Source: Streptomyces sp. WZ.A104
GTDB taxonomy: Bacteria; Actinomycetota; Actinomycetes; Streptomycetales; Streptomycetaceae
Direction of reading: 5' to 3'
Assembly: GCF_002382885.1 (NCBI RefSeq)
Contig: NZ_NWVL01000007.1
Span: forward strand, 62,001-126,000
DNA length: 64,000 bases
The notes under the pieces: model-generated
The model's database searches: none
Seen by the model: the letters and a program-made list of their open reading frames with translations, nothing else
Told to the model about the DNA's origin: nothing
Made by a program: the position numbers and the translations under genes
Shown here: piece by piece, positions 31,807-40,312 of the stretch
How the letters are laid out: each line of letters begins with the position of its first letter
Position numbering within the stretch: the stretch's first letter is position 1

Positions 31807-32172
31807 CTAGGTCAGCCGGTAGCGAGGTGGGAGGGGAACCGCGCCTTCCTCCGAGACGACCAGGCCGTCGGCGTGCAGGCGCTGCAGCGAGCTGGCGACC
31901 CGTTCCTGGCTCAGCCCCGTGGCGGCGCTGATCTTGGAGAGGGGCGCGTCGGGGTTGCCGGACAGGTAGGCGACGACACGGGTGTCGCGGCGGCGGAGGT
32001 GGTCCTGGAAGATCCCGGCGGTGTACAGCAGCAGCACCCCGCAGCAGACCTGGGAGATGCCGCGCGAGGCCATGCCGGACCCCGTGATGGCGTCGTAGGC
32101 CGCGAACACGGCGGTGCCGGAGCCGACGACGTGGTTCGCGATTCTCACGAGGTCATCGGAGTAGATGGTCAT
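31807..32172 (-). CDS. Winged-HTH regulator (MarR/IclR-like)
   Basis: The 121-residue protein has an N-terminal helical region and a C-terminal winged helix: VVAYLSGNPDAPLSKISAAT, then LSQERVASSLQRLHADGLVV. It is probably a local regulator of the minus-strand block. A strong hairpin separates it from the gene upstream. Confidence 0.65.
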   Translation of the reverse strand: MTIYSDDLVRIANHVVGSGTAVFAAYDAITGSGMASRGISQVCCGVLLLYTAGIFQDHLRRRDTRVVAYLSGNPDAPLSKISAATGLSQERVASSLQRLHADGLVVSEEGAVPLPPRYRLT

Positions 32173-32234
32173 TTCAATGCCTTTCGGTCAGGAAGAAGAG
32201 GAGCGGTCGGTCCGCCGGGACGGGCGCGGTGAAC

Positions 32235-32260
32235 GGGGCGGGCCGTCGTCGGCCCGCCCC
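32235..32260 (-). terminator. Perfect 10-bp GC hairpin
   Basis: GGGGCGGGCC pairs with GGCCCGCCCC around GTCGTC, 14 bases past the stop of the DUF317 gene at 32274. Confidence 0.7.
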
Positions 32261-32273
32261 CGTAGTTCGGCGG

Positions 32274-32621
32274 TCAGCGCGAGGAGTGAGTGGCGAGGGC
32301 GGCGAGAAATCCGGCGACGGCCTCGGAGGGGGTATGGATGCCGAACTCCTGGACCCACACCTCGCCGTCGGCGGGCAGCACCTGGATGCGCCAGACGATT
32401 TCGCGCGCCCAGGCGGAGGGGTCTTCGGGGAGCCAGCCGACGTAGACGCCGCCGTCCGGGCTGGTCGCGTGGACGTTGGCCTCCGGGGTCTCGGCGATCG
32501 TCCAGCCGAGAGCGTCCAGGAGGTCGAGCACCGGAGTGGCGCAATGGTCGGAGGAGAGCCAGTGGCGGTCTTCCACGGCGGGGCGGACGACGGCGGGCAG
32601 GAGGGTGGCGGAGGTGTTCAC
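32274..32621 (-). CDS. DUF317-type protein, short form
   Basis: GTG 32621 gives 115 residues. LLDALGWTIAETPEANVHAT and the strand DGGVYVGWLPEDP match half of a DUF317 repeat, a domain typical of Streptomyces mobile elements. Starts further upstream run through the divergent promoter region and are rejected. Its function is unknown. Confidence 0.65.
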   Translation of the reverse strand: MNTSATLLPAVVRPAVEDRHWLSSDHCATPVLDLLDALGWTIAETPEANVHATSPDGGVYVGWLPEDPSAWAREIVWRIQVLPADGEVWVQEFGIHTPSEAVAGFLAALATHSSR

Positions 32622-32672
32622 GGTTGGACGATCCCTTCGTTGACCTGCGGTTTTTCCCAACACCCGTACGTT

Positions 32673-32687
32673 GGCATGCAGCATGCC
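32673..32687. promoter_or_regulatory. Possible operator GGCATGC-A-GCATGCC
   Basis: A perfect 7-bp inverted repeat with a 1-base spacer lies between the divergent genes starting at 32621 and 32841, next to TTGACC (32640-32645) and TACGTT (32667-32672). It may be a repressor site for either promoter. Confidence 0.4.
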
Positions 32688-32840
32688 GAAGTGCGTAGTC
32701 GTTTCCCTGGGGATGCCGTCTGCCGTGGGCGAACTGGAGACCACAGCCGAGCGGTCGGCTGGCCGGGAATGGATCTGCGACCGCGGTTGTCGTACCTGGG
32801 TTGCGGTGAGGGACCGCACGTCGGTGAAGGGGAGCAGGGG

Positions 32841-33104
32841 ATGGCCGAGGCGAGCAGACACTGGGACGGCGCCGGACTGGAACGCAAGATCCGCGCCGCC
32901 GGACGGCCCTGGACCGTGGGCGACATCGCGATGGTCGCCGACGGCCAGTGGGGAGTCGGCGCACAGCCCGACCGGTGGCCGGACGAGGAGACGGTGGAGC
33001 GCCGGGTCGCCGAAGGCCGACGCGTGGAGCTGACGATGGAGGAGCTGGCCCGCGCGGTGGGCCCCCGGGCCGAAGAGGGCCCCCGCGACGAGAATCGGAG
33101 CTAA
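32841..33104 (+). CDS. Small hypothetical protein on the plus strand
   Basis: ATG 32841 with GGAG six bases upstream gives 87 residues: MAEASRHWDGAGLERKIRAA and PDEETVERRVAEGRRVELTM. It is the only plus-strand gene inside the minus-strand block and faces its own divergent promoter. A small regulatory role is possible. Confidence 0.55.
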   Translation: MAEASRHWDGAGLERKIRAAGRPWTVGDIAMVADGQWGVGAQPDRWPDEETVERRVAEGRRVELTMEELARAVGPRAEEGPRDENRS

Positions 33105-33108
33105 GCGC

Positions 33109-33597
33109 TCAACGTCGGGGCCCCGTTGTGGGCGCTGACGGCCCTACGACCGCCGCCGGAGAGGACGGCTCGGGCACGGCCCCCGGGGCGTGCCGCGTCT
33201 GCCCGGAGCGGGCGACAGCGGCCTGAGCCAGCCGAACCGCCGATGCCGCAACCTCGGGTGCGGCGGCCTCCCGAGCCTCCACCACGCGCCGGATCGCCTG
33301 GAGGTACGCACGGCTCTCCGCGTGGGCGACGCGGAGCTTGACCGCCGTTTCGGTGATCCGGTCGAGTTCGTAGAAGTCAGGCACGTACCCATGCCGGGAC
33401 AGGGCGTGAAGACGGTCCTGGTGAACGGTTACCGCGCTGTCCGTGATGGCCAGGGCCGCGCGGGTGTGCATGGCGCAGCGCAGGAGCGGGTCCTCGCTGG
33501 GGCGGCGGACCCCTAGGACCTCAAGAGCTTCGATGGGCTGGCCCCAGGCGTTCTCGATCATGGCCGTGGCCTGGTCGAGCATGGTGGTGGTGGGCAT
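33109..33597 (-). CDS. Hypothetical helical protein
   Basis: The 162-residue product is mostly helical (LDQATAMIENAWGQPIEALE, ITETAVKLRVAHAESRAYLQ) with a disordered Pro/Ser tail. Similar low-complexity tails recur in neighbouring proteins. It has no recognised domain. It is separated by about 60 bp from the DUF317 gene. Confidence 0.55.
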   Translation of the reverse strand: MPTTTMLDQATAMIENAWGQPIEALEVLGVRRPSEDPLLRCAMHTRAALAITDSAVTVHQDRLHALSRHGYVPDFYELDRITETAVKLRVAHAESRAYLQAIRRVVEAREAAAPEVAASAVRLAQAAVARSGQTRHAPGAVPEPSSPAAVVGPSAPTTGPRR

Positions 33598-33654
33598 GGT
33601 GGAACTCCTGTTGGGCGGGGACGGTCGCGAGTGGAGTGCGGCCTGGGGTGGGAG

Positions 33655-34608
33655 TCAGCGTCCGCGCCGGGGCGTTGGCGAGCTGGCCGGCAGCCGGTCA
33701 GAGGTCGCGGGAGCGGGGTGTCCCGTCCGTTTCTGCGCCGCCCCCGTGGAGCGGCTCTGCGCGGCCATCCCCCGAAGGTCGGCTGCTGTTTGTGGCCCCC
33801 GCGCGGCACGGTGTACGGCCTGGGTGACCGCGGTGCGGCGTACGTCCAGCGGAGTCGGAGCGCGCGGGACCTGAGCCTCGGCGATCGGCGTGGCCGAAGC
33901 GACAACAGGGGTCATGGTGACCAAGTGCTGCATCCGCCGGTCGACTTGGTGGCGCTCGCGGACCACCGGGGTCGACTTCGCCGTCACAGCGGCGGTTGCG
34001 GCGATCAAGTGGGAAGGGGTGCGGGCCGTGAACGTAGCTTCGGCACGAGTGCCCCAGCCCGGCGGGCCAGCCCACAGCTCAACGGTCGTGCGGTCGGAGC
34101 CGTAGCCGCGCCGATCGATGAGGATGCCCGCTTGGTCGTCAGGAGCGATGATCTCGACGGTGCCGAGTTCAGCACCTCCGTCAAGGTTCCAGCCGGCATC
34201 GGTCAAAGGCCGGACGGTGTCCCTCCAGGGGACGGTTGGCCCTGTCAAGAAGCGGCCGGGGGTGTCGGAGGCGATGGCTTCGTCGTAGTCCTGGACCAGT
34301 GCGGCGGTGAGGCCGGCGACCATCTCGGCCGGGGTGACGTGGTTGAACGTCGCCGTCCAGCGAGGCGCCGAGAAGGCGTCCTCGGCTGCGCTGATCTTCC
34401 ACAGTTCGAAGTCGTCGCCGAACCAGCCGATCCGAATCCGTTGGTCGGGAGAGGTCACGAGGAGCTGGCAGGGGCCCTCATCGAGGTACTGATGGGGCCA
34501 GTGGGCGACGGGCGCGAAGCCAGCCTCGCCGGTCCCGTTGGAACCAGCCAGATACATGGGGCTGACCAGTACCTCTTGGTACCGGGTCGGGTCATCAGGG
34601 GCGTACAT
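33655..34608 (-). CDS. DUF317-domain protein
   Basis: The 317-residue protein has two DUF317 repeats. The first contains RIRIGWFGDDFELWKISAAE and FNHVTPAEMVAGLTAAL; the second contains AGILIDRRGYGSDRTTVELW and ARTPSHLIAATAAV. A basic Ser/Arg-rich tail follows. DUF317 genes are markers of Streptomyces ICEs and plasmids and their function is unknown. The first 15 residues (MYAPDDPTRYQEVLV) fit the family start. Confidence 0.75.
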   Translation of the reverse strand: MYAPDDPTRYQEVLVSPMYLAGSNGTGEAGFAPVAHWPHQYLDEGPCQLLVTSPDQRIRIGWFGDDFELWKISAAEDAFSAPRWTATFNHVTPAEMVAGLTAALVQDYDEAIASDTPGRFLTGPTVPWRDTVRPLTDAGWNLDGGAELGTVEIIAPDDQAGILIDRRGYGSDRTTVELWAGPPGWGTRAEATFTARTPSHLIAATAAVTAKSTPVVRERHQVDRRMQHLVTMTPVVASATPIAEAQVPRAPTPLDVRRTAVTQAVHRAARGPQTAADLRGMAAQSRSTGAAQKRTGHPAPATSDRLPASSPTPRRGR

Positions 34609-34723
34609 GGTCGAGTCTCCGGAAGCGAAGGAGGAGAACGGATCCGCGTATGCAGCGGCGGGAGCCGCCGGAGCGCACGCGGATGCCGTAGTGGCGGCGA
34701 GTGGCCTCTAGTTCTCACCCCCG

Positions 34724-35575
34724 TCACCGGCCCCGGCCCGGTGCCGACTGAGCGGTCACGGCCGCCGGCACCCGCGGTTCCGGCTGAGGCGCGTGGCTGA
34801 ACATGACGTTCGACGCGGCGGCGCTCCGTCGTAGGGCCGCCGCGGTCCGGGCGCTGTCGGCTCCCGCCCCCAGCGGAATGCCGACGTGGGTGCGCGTGGC
34901 TGCCGCTGTCGGACGCGGTGCTGCTGTTCCACCTCGCAGCGCGAAGGGCTGGCTCCAGTGCTCGACACTCGCGTAGACGGCCCCCAACGCCTGGCCGGCA
35001 TCGGTGAGTACGTAAGGGTCTCCGTGCCGGGAGCCCGTCCGCGTGACCAGGCCATCGGCCTGAAGCCGGACAAGTCGCTGCCGTGCGAGGCCGTAGTCCA
35101 GACCGGCCGCCTCGGCGATGTGAACGAACCGCATCTGGCAGTCAGCCGAGTCGAGGGCCTGAATCACGGCAGTTGAGTGCCGAAGATGCAGGCGGCGCAG
35201 CGCGTCCTCGACACGCTCGGCTTCGGCCATCGGTTCCTGTGTCAGGTGGGTGCTGGACCAGTCCGACACTGTGCGGAGGACGGGGGCCAGAGACGTGCCG
35301 AGCGCGCTGAGCCGGTACGGCGCGCCCCGCCGGTCGTCATCGCGGATCACCAATCCGTCAGCGTGCATCGTGGCCAGCCGTTTGCCGACGAACTGCTCAC
35401 TGACGAAGGGGAGCTGCGCAGCAACGTCGCGAACGCGCACGGGGCCCTTCACCTGGGCCAGGGTCATCGCGGTCCAGGTGGTCCATTTGGGCCCGATCCG
35501 GGCGAGAGCCTCCTCGACGCGCTGGGCGTCGATGGAAGCGATGGAGAAGGTGGGAGGCAGGCCGGGGGTAGCCAT
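34724..35575 (-). CDS. Tandem winged-helix (HxlR-like) regulator
   Basis: The 283-residue protein has two related winged helices: LARIGPKWTTWTAMTLAQVK with RLATMHADGLVIR, and LRRLHLRHSTAVIQALDSAD with RLVRLQADGLVTRTG. Each ends with PY-R-L or PYVL wing strands as in HxlR proteins. The tail is disordered. The duplication may let one chain bind a palindrome. The target is unknown. Confidence 0.7.
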   Translation of the reverse strand: MATPGLPPTFSIASIDAQRVEEALARIGPKWTTWTAMTLAQVKGPVRVRDVAAQLPFVSEQFVGKRLATMHADGLVIRDDDRRGAPYRLSALGTSLAPVLRTVSDWSSTHLTQEPMAEAERVEDALRRLHLRHSTAVIQALDSADCQMRFVHIAEAAGLDYGLARQRLVRLQADGLVTRTGSRHGDPYVLTDAGQALGAVYASVEHWSQPFALRGGTAAPRPTAAATRTHVGIPLGAGADSARTAAALRRSAAASNVMFSHAPQPEPRVPAAVTAQSAPGRGR

Positions 35576-35599
35576 GGTGGGGTCCTTATCGGGCTGAGG

Positions 35600-36427
35600 T
35601 CAGCGTGAGCGGGGGGTCGCGAGGGAGGTCCTGGCGACGGGCACGGCGGCCGAGTCGGAGAGCGCGCCTGACGTGGTCCGCGTAGTGGTGCGGCCGAGGG
35701 CGGCGGACACCCGGGAGGTCGTCGCGCGACCATCACGCAGGGCGGCTTCCCCCTGCGCAGTGAGCGAGAGGAGCTGGCCGGGCCGGTACACGTTCTCGGT
35801 GGTGTCCTGATGCAGTAGCCCGTTGGCGACCAGCCGCTGCACGGTCTGCGGGAAGACCGCCGGGTCCTGCCACTGGGCCTTCTCCCGCGAGATGTACGGG
35901 TCCTCGCCGATCGCGTTGCGGCGAAAGCGAACGCCTCCGGCCGCAACCGCTTCGAGGGCTACCAGCCCGCGCTCCCCGGCGACGGCCCAGTCGTCGTCCC
36001 GGTGGGGCCTCGTCTTCTGGCCCTGCCCGTGGCTCTTGTTGCTCGCGTGTTGAGCAGGCTCGGGCGAGGAAAGAAGCCGGCGGTAGGCGGACAGGGACTC
36101 GACGAGCTGGCTGTATGCCCGGTCCTGCTGGGCCAGGCCGTCTCCGAGGTCCGGGAGAGCTGTGTGCAGCAGCGCGTACGAGACCTGGGCTCGGCCGACT
36201 TCACCCCGACCAGTGCCTTCGAGCAGCCGCTGAGCGCGCTGGACCGCGTTGAGTACGCTCTCGTGTCGCTCGTCCAGCGCCGCTGCGGCTTCGATGACGC
36301 GTGTAGCGGCCTGGTGCAGCGGCTCCTCCGGACCATGTGCGAGGGCGGGCACGCTGACGTCCCCGACACCGAGCACTTCGACGACGAGATAGGGGCCAGG
36401 GTGTGTGTCTGCGTCGTACGGGTTCAC
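35600..36427 (-). CDS. Hypothetical protein with a C-terminal winged-helix-like part
   Basis: The 275-residue product has a helical N-terminal half and a C-terminal part (RNAIGEDPYISREKAQWQDP, QTVQRLVANGLLHQDTTENV) resembling a winged helix. Its ATG overlaps the stop of the gene upstream (36424-36427). It probably belongs with the two genes above it as one transcript. Confidence 0.5.
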   Translation of the reverse strand: MNPYDADTHPGPYLVVEVLGVGDVSVPALAHGPEEPLHQAATRVIEAAAALDERHESVLNAVQRAQRLLEGTGRGEVGRAQVSYALLHTALPDLGDGLAQQDRAYSQLVESLSAYRRLLSSPEPAQHASNKSHGQGQKTRPHRDDDWAVAGERGLVALEAVAAGGVRFRRNAIGEDPYISREKAQWQDPAVFPQTVQRLVANGLLHQDTTENVYRPGQLLSLTAQGEAALRDGRATTSRVSAALGRTTTRTTSGALSDSAAVPVARTSLATPRSR

Positions 36428-37089
36428 ACCGTCGCCTCCATCCGGGCGAGCAGGGAGCGGACCAGAGCGGGCAGGCTCCCGGGATCGTCACCGAGCCGGG
36501 GGCGGTCGCTCGCTTCGCGGAGCAGATCGGCGTCATCGAGCAGGCCGCTGGAGATCTCCATGCAGGCGTCGGTGATCCGGGCGGCGGCGAGCAGTGACTG
36601 GGAGAGAACCTCGACGTAGTCGTCCGGCGCGAGGCCGGCGGCCTCGGCTGCGTTGCGGACCGCCTCCAACTCAAGTGCGTTGAAGGCGAAGTCGTACTCG
36701 TCGTCCCGCTCAGTACCACCGGACGCGGCGACGATCGGGGCGCGTGGCTCCGTGGGTATGCCCACGCGGGTGCAGATCTCGTCGACCGAGGAGGTCAGCT
36801 CGGCGAACGACTCGGTGAGCCACCCCAGCGCGGAGGCGTAGGAGGCCAGGGCGAACAGGCCCGCCGAACCAGCAGGGAGTGGCTCGGTGGCCACGAAGCC
36901 CTCGAACCGGTCGTTCAGCTCGGTGATCACGCGGGGCCCAGCGGCCAGCGGACCCAAGACGGGATGCAGGTAGGAGCGGGCGGCGGCCGTCGGGTACTCG
37001 GCGGCAGGGATGCCGCCGACGTTCTGAGCGGCCTCGGTGAGGAGATCCGCAAGCTCTGAACGGGTGAGCGCAGTACGGGCGTTGGTCAT
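36424..37089 (-). CDS. Hypothetical helical protein
   Basis: The 221-residue acidic protein begins MTNARTALTRSELADLLTEA and is helical throughout, without a recognised family. It overlaps both neighbours by 4 bp. If the upstream RelE-like gene is a toxin, this acidic protein directly downstream would be a candidate partner. Confidence 0.55.
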   Translation of the reverse strand: MTNARTALTRSELADLLTEAAQNVGGIPAAEYPTAAARSYLHPVLGPLAAGPRVITELNDRFEGFVATEPLPAGSAGLFALASYASALGWLTESFAELTSSVDEICTRVGIPTEPRAPIVAASGGTERDDEYDFAFNALELEAVRNAAEAAGLAPDDYVEVLSQSLLAAARITDACMEISSGLLDDADLLREASDRPRLGDDPGSLPALVRSLLARMEATV

Positions 37090-37562
37090 CGCTGGGTGGC
37101 CTTTCGAGAAGCAGTGGCCGAGGGCGGCGCTGGTGACGGGGCAGCCGCGCGGCTCGTTGTCGGCCGTTCGGTGGTGAGCGTCGAGCGAGACCGGGCGGCC
37201 TGCACGCGGGCCTCCGTGGCGGAGTCCGGGCCGAGCCCTTGCTGGGGCTCGGTCCGCAGGTGGGCCGCGCGGTAGACCGCGTAGTCCTTCCGGCTGCCAG
37301 CCGCCACGAGGTAGATCTCGCGCTTGTGGGTCGAGGTCGGTGGCGCTTGGCGGAACTGGATGACCAGCCGGTATGAGACCGCCGGGTCGACGTACACCTT
37401 GTGGAAGCCGGCGAGACGGCCCTTCAACGGCAAGCAGTCGTCGCTTCCGTGGACCAGGTTCTGCAGCTCCAGCAAGGCCAAATCGCGCATCTCAGAGGGG
37501 AGTTCCCGCAGGTCGGCGATGGCGTCGGGGTGCGCGGCGAAGGCGAAGCGGGCGCGGCTCAC
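37086..37562 (-). CDS. RelE/ParE-like protein with basic tail
   Basis: The first 100 residues match the RelE-type fold: FHKVYVDPAVSYRLVIQFRQ, then REIYLVAAGSRKDYAVYRAA. The Arg/Tyr-rich strand and terminal helix match RNase toxins of that family. A 55-residue Ser/Thr/Pro/Arg tail is unusual for a toxin. No classic antitoxin lies upstream. It overlaps the genes on both sides, so it may be an operon-embedded relative with another role. Confidence 0.65.
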   Translation of the reverse strand: MSRARFAFAAHPDAIADLRELPSEMRDLALLELQNLVHGSDDCLPLKGRLAGFHKVYVDPAVSYRLVIQFRQAPPTSTHKREIYLVAAGSRKDYAVYRAAHLRTEPQQGLGPDSATEARVQAARSRSTLTTERPTTSRAAAPSPAPPSATASRKATQR

Positions 37563-38338
37563 AGCGGCCTCCCCTGGACCGCGCGCTGGACCGGTACCGC
37601 CGCTGACGCGCGGGGCGCGTCGCGCCCGGTCTGCGGTGTCGGAGAGGTTCCGGCGGACCGGGAAAGGGCGATGCGGGCGATGCGGGCCCGGACGACAGCA
37701 CCGTTGTGGTCGCTGTACTCCGGAGGCTCGGGCAGCGGTTCACTGCGTTCGTCCAGCCAGGTCTGGGCGACGCCGACGTCGGGGAAGGCCCCTTCGCGCA
37801 TCGTGTACGTGCCGGCATTGTGGTTCCACTCCTCGTAGAAGAGGCGAACCGGTGCCTGGGTGGCCTGGGAGTCGTTGACGAGTGTCCACGCCTCGCTGGG
37901 GTTGTCGTCAGAGGTGTAGGTGTCGAGGACCTCGTAGCGGGTGCCCGACTTCTGGATCTGCTGTTCCACCTGGAGGGTGAGGTCGTCGGCGGGCTTGATG
38001 TAGTCGCCACCGTGCAGTGCGATCCGTTCGAGCGGGCAGCCGCGTTCTGCCAGCCAGTTCTGTGCGAAGGACGCCGTGGCGTGGTGACTCGTCTCGAACG
38101 TGAACGTGGACTGCCGCAGATCCCGAGCGACGGCGATCGCAACGAGCTGTGGCTCGCCGGGTATCCCCCAGGTGACCGATCGGTCGTGGGCGAGGACGAA
38201 GTTGTGCGAACCGTTGGGCGTGGTGTGGTGCTGGGACAGCACCGTCAGGTCGCCAGCCCAGAGAGCCTCCATTGCTTCCTCGGAGTCGTCGTTGACCGGC
38301 GAGAGATCGTCGAGGCCGAAGTCGAGAATGTCGTTCAC
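37559..38338 (-). CDS. Hypothetical protein
   Basis: GTG 38338 gives 259 residues, starting VNDILDFGLDDLSPVNDDSE. Its core (FTFETSHHATASFAQNWLAE, RLFYEEWNHNAGTYTMREGA) looks like two related beta-alpha units of about 90 residues, possibly an internal duplication. The tail is disordered. No family is known to me. Confidence 0.55.
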   Translation of the reverse strand: MNDILDFGLDDLSPVNDDSEEAMEALWAGDLTVLSQHHTTPNGSHNFVLAHDRSVTWGIPGEPQLVAIAVARDLRQSTFTFETSHHATASFAQNWLAERGCPLERIALHGGDYIKPADDLTLQVEQQIQKSGTRYEVLDTYTSDDNPSEAWTLVNDSQATQAPVRLFYEEWNHNAGTYTMREGAFPDVGVAQTWLDERSEPLPEPPEYSDHNGAVVRARIARIALSRSAGTSPTPQTGRDAPRASAAVPVQRAVQGRPL

Positions 38339-38949
38339 GCCGCCACCCCCGCCTGCTCGGGCGCCGGGGTGGCCAGCACCCGGTGATTGGGGCGAGTTGC
38401 GCTGGTCGTGCAGGCCGCGAACGGTCCGTCGGGCGCACGCAGGTGCGCCAGGGTCTGGTCCAGGTGGTCGCGGTGCCAGGTCGAGGGGCCGGACAGGCCG
38501 GCCTCCGTGTCGGTGAACTGCTGCCAGGCGAGCCAGAGTGCGTGGAGCCGGGCGACGGCCTCGGGGTGTTCGTGCCAGTGCGCGCACCAGGGACGGCTCG
38601 TGCTGATCTCCCGGCCGTACATCGGCAGGAAGAGGTAGTTCACCCAGTCGCTGAGAGCAGCGAGTTCGACGGCATACTCCTTGCCGCCCAGGGCGAGGAT
38701 GAACACCGAGGCGGGGCCGTCGGGCTTCTTCCCGTCAGCCGCCTCGGCTTCCGGAGCGCCGTCCGGCGGCTGGATGGCGCCGGGGTCGGGCTCGGAGCCG
38801 AGGCGGTCGAGGATGATGCCGTGCTGCCTGACCTCGGCCATGGTCTTGGCGAGGGTGCTGGCGAGGTCGTCGAGGTCTGCGTCGGGGACGCGGTACGGCT
38901 CGGGGCCGGGGGAGGTCGGGCTGGTGTCGGCCATGGGGGTGTGCTCCAT
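38335..38949 (-). CDS. DUF4913-domain protein
   Basis: The 204-residue protein contains the DUF4913 core: LSDWVNYLFLPMYGREI, WCAHWHEHPEAVARLHALWL and PSTWHRDHLDQTLAHL. DUF4913 genes sit beside T4SS coupling and DnaB-N-like genes in Streptomyces ICEs. Their function is unknown. Its stop overlaps the next GTG. Confidence 0.75.
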   Translation of the reverse strand: MEHTPMADTSPTSPGPEPYRVPDADLDDLASTLAKTMAEVRQHGIILDRLGSEPDPGAIQPPDGAPEAEAADGKKPDGPASVFILALGGKEYAVELAALSDWVNYLFLPMYGREISTSRPWCAHWHEHPEAVARLHALWLAWQQFTDTEAGLSGPSTWHRDHLDQTLAHLRAPDGPFAACTTSATRPNHRVLATPAPEQAGVAA

Positions 38950-39027
38950 CTGTGAGACGGCGACATGCCCGAGAGGATCCGGAGAATCAGCGGTTTGGTG
39001 CGGCCGGAAAATCGCGGTAGTGGAGCG

Positions 39028-40312
39028 CTATCGGTCGGCGCAGCGGGGACAGCGGGGGAAGGGTGGCGCCAGCAACTGCAAGGCATGCGACGCCTGTTGT
39101 GGGACGACACCGTTGCCGAGCGCGGTGAGTTGCGCTGGACGGCCGAGCCCCGGAGTCGCGGTGACCCAGCCGGCGTCGAGGCCCTGCATCCACTCCACGA
39201 AGTCCGCGCGGAGCCGACCGGCCGCGTCCGTGGGAGCCGGGGCCGGGCGGGTGAGGCTCTCCCATCGGGTGATGGCGGATCCGTACGCTCCCCATCGCCG
39301 GTCCGCGCCTCCGCCTCCGGCGTCTCCTGCGTCCAGAGGGGCAGGACCACCGCCGACAAGGGAGGCCGCCATCCCTTCCCGGGGCGGCGGCCCGGGGTGC
39401 CCGTGTCGCTGGCCCTCGGCGTCGGCAACAACGACGCAGCCGCGCTGGGCAGGGTCATGTCGCCATTGCCGTGCCGCTGGTTCGGTGAGCCCTTGATTCC
39501 GTCCGACGCCTTCGGGGTCGGCAGCAGCAGCCACTCGACTTCGTCGGCCAGGTTCGGACCGTGGCCCCCGCTCTTCCGCTTCGATGGATGCTGGCTGCCG
39601 CCGTTCTTGCCGATGTTGCTGGTCGGCGTCTTCAGCAGGGTGCCCGGCGGGCCATGCGGCGAGGAAGGTCCGCTCGCGGCGGTGTGGGGCCCCGACGTCG
39701 GAGGCGCGAAGCACGAGCCACTTCGCGTCGTACCCGATGTCGGCCAGGGATCCGAGTACGGCACCGAGTGCCCGCAGAGCAGGCTGACCTGCGGTGTCTC
39801 CCAGACACCACGGGCAGGGTTCCACGTCGCCAGGGGAACCGGCGGGGGAGGTGAGGAGGCCGCGCACATTCTCGATCACAACCAGGCAGGGTCGGAGGGC
39901 TGCGACCGCACGGGCGACGTGCAGCCAGAGCCCGGAGCGGGTCTGGGCGTTGAGTCCGGCCCGGCGGCCGGCGACCGAGACGTCTTTGACAGGGGAAGCC
40001 GGCCGTCAGGACGCACACCCGGGGGACGGTGGACCAGTCGACGGCGGTGATATCGCCCAGGTTCGGGACGCCGGGCCAGTGGCGGGCCAGGATGCGTGAG
40101 GCGTTCGGGTCTACCTCGGCGTGCCAGGCGAGCGTGCCGCCGAGCGCGGACTGCACGCCCAGGTCGAGGCCGCCGTACCCCGAGCAGAGAGACCCGATCA
40201 ACGGGGTGGCGAGGCTCGGGGCCGTGACGCGTAGGTCCGGCGCGGCTGCGGAGATGGGGTAGATCAAGGCGAGTTCCAGGGGCAGAAGAGGCTGGTGGGG
40301 AGGGGGTCTCAA
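39028..40312 (-). pseudogene. DNA cytosine-C5 methyltransferase, multiply frameshifted
   Basis: Motif I (LIGSLCSGYGGLDLGVQ) and motif IV (CVLTAGFPCQ) lie in one frame. A 1-base gain in the TTT run at 39985-39987 moves DVSVAGRRAGLNAQTRSGLW, CLVVIENVRGLL and DVGAPHRRERTFLAAW into a second frame. A further shift near 39636-39655 moves LLKTPTSNIGKNGG and LLPTPRASDTGTPGR into a third. A last shift near 39296-39330 returns to RWGAYGSAITRWE, FVEWMQGLDAGWV and LTALGNGVVPQQA. Read across frames, all the family motifs are present, so this is a recently decayed gene or a region of sequencing error. The start near 40312 is uncertain. Confidence 0.8.

Noticed and set aside
38640..39869. A separate minus-strand gene of 409 codons
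   Set aside because: Only its middle (LLKTPTSN to SAVVLPL) is meaningful, and that part is the third-frame segment of the broken cytosine methyltransferase. The rest is shadow.
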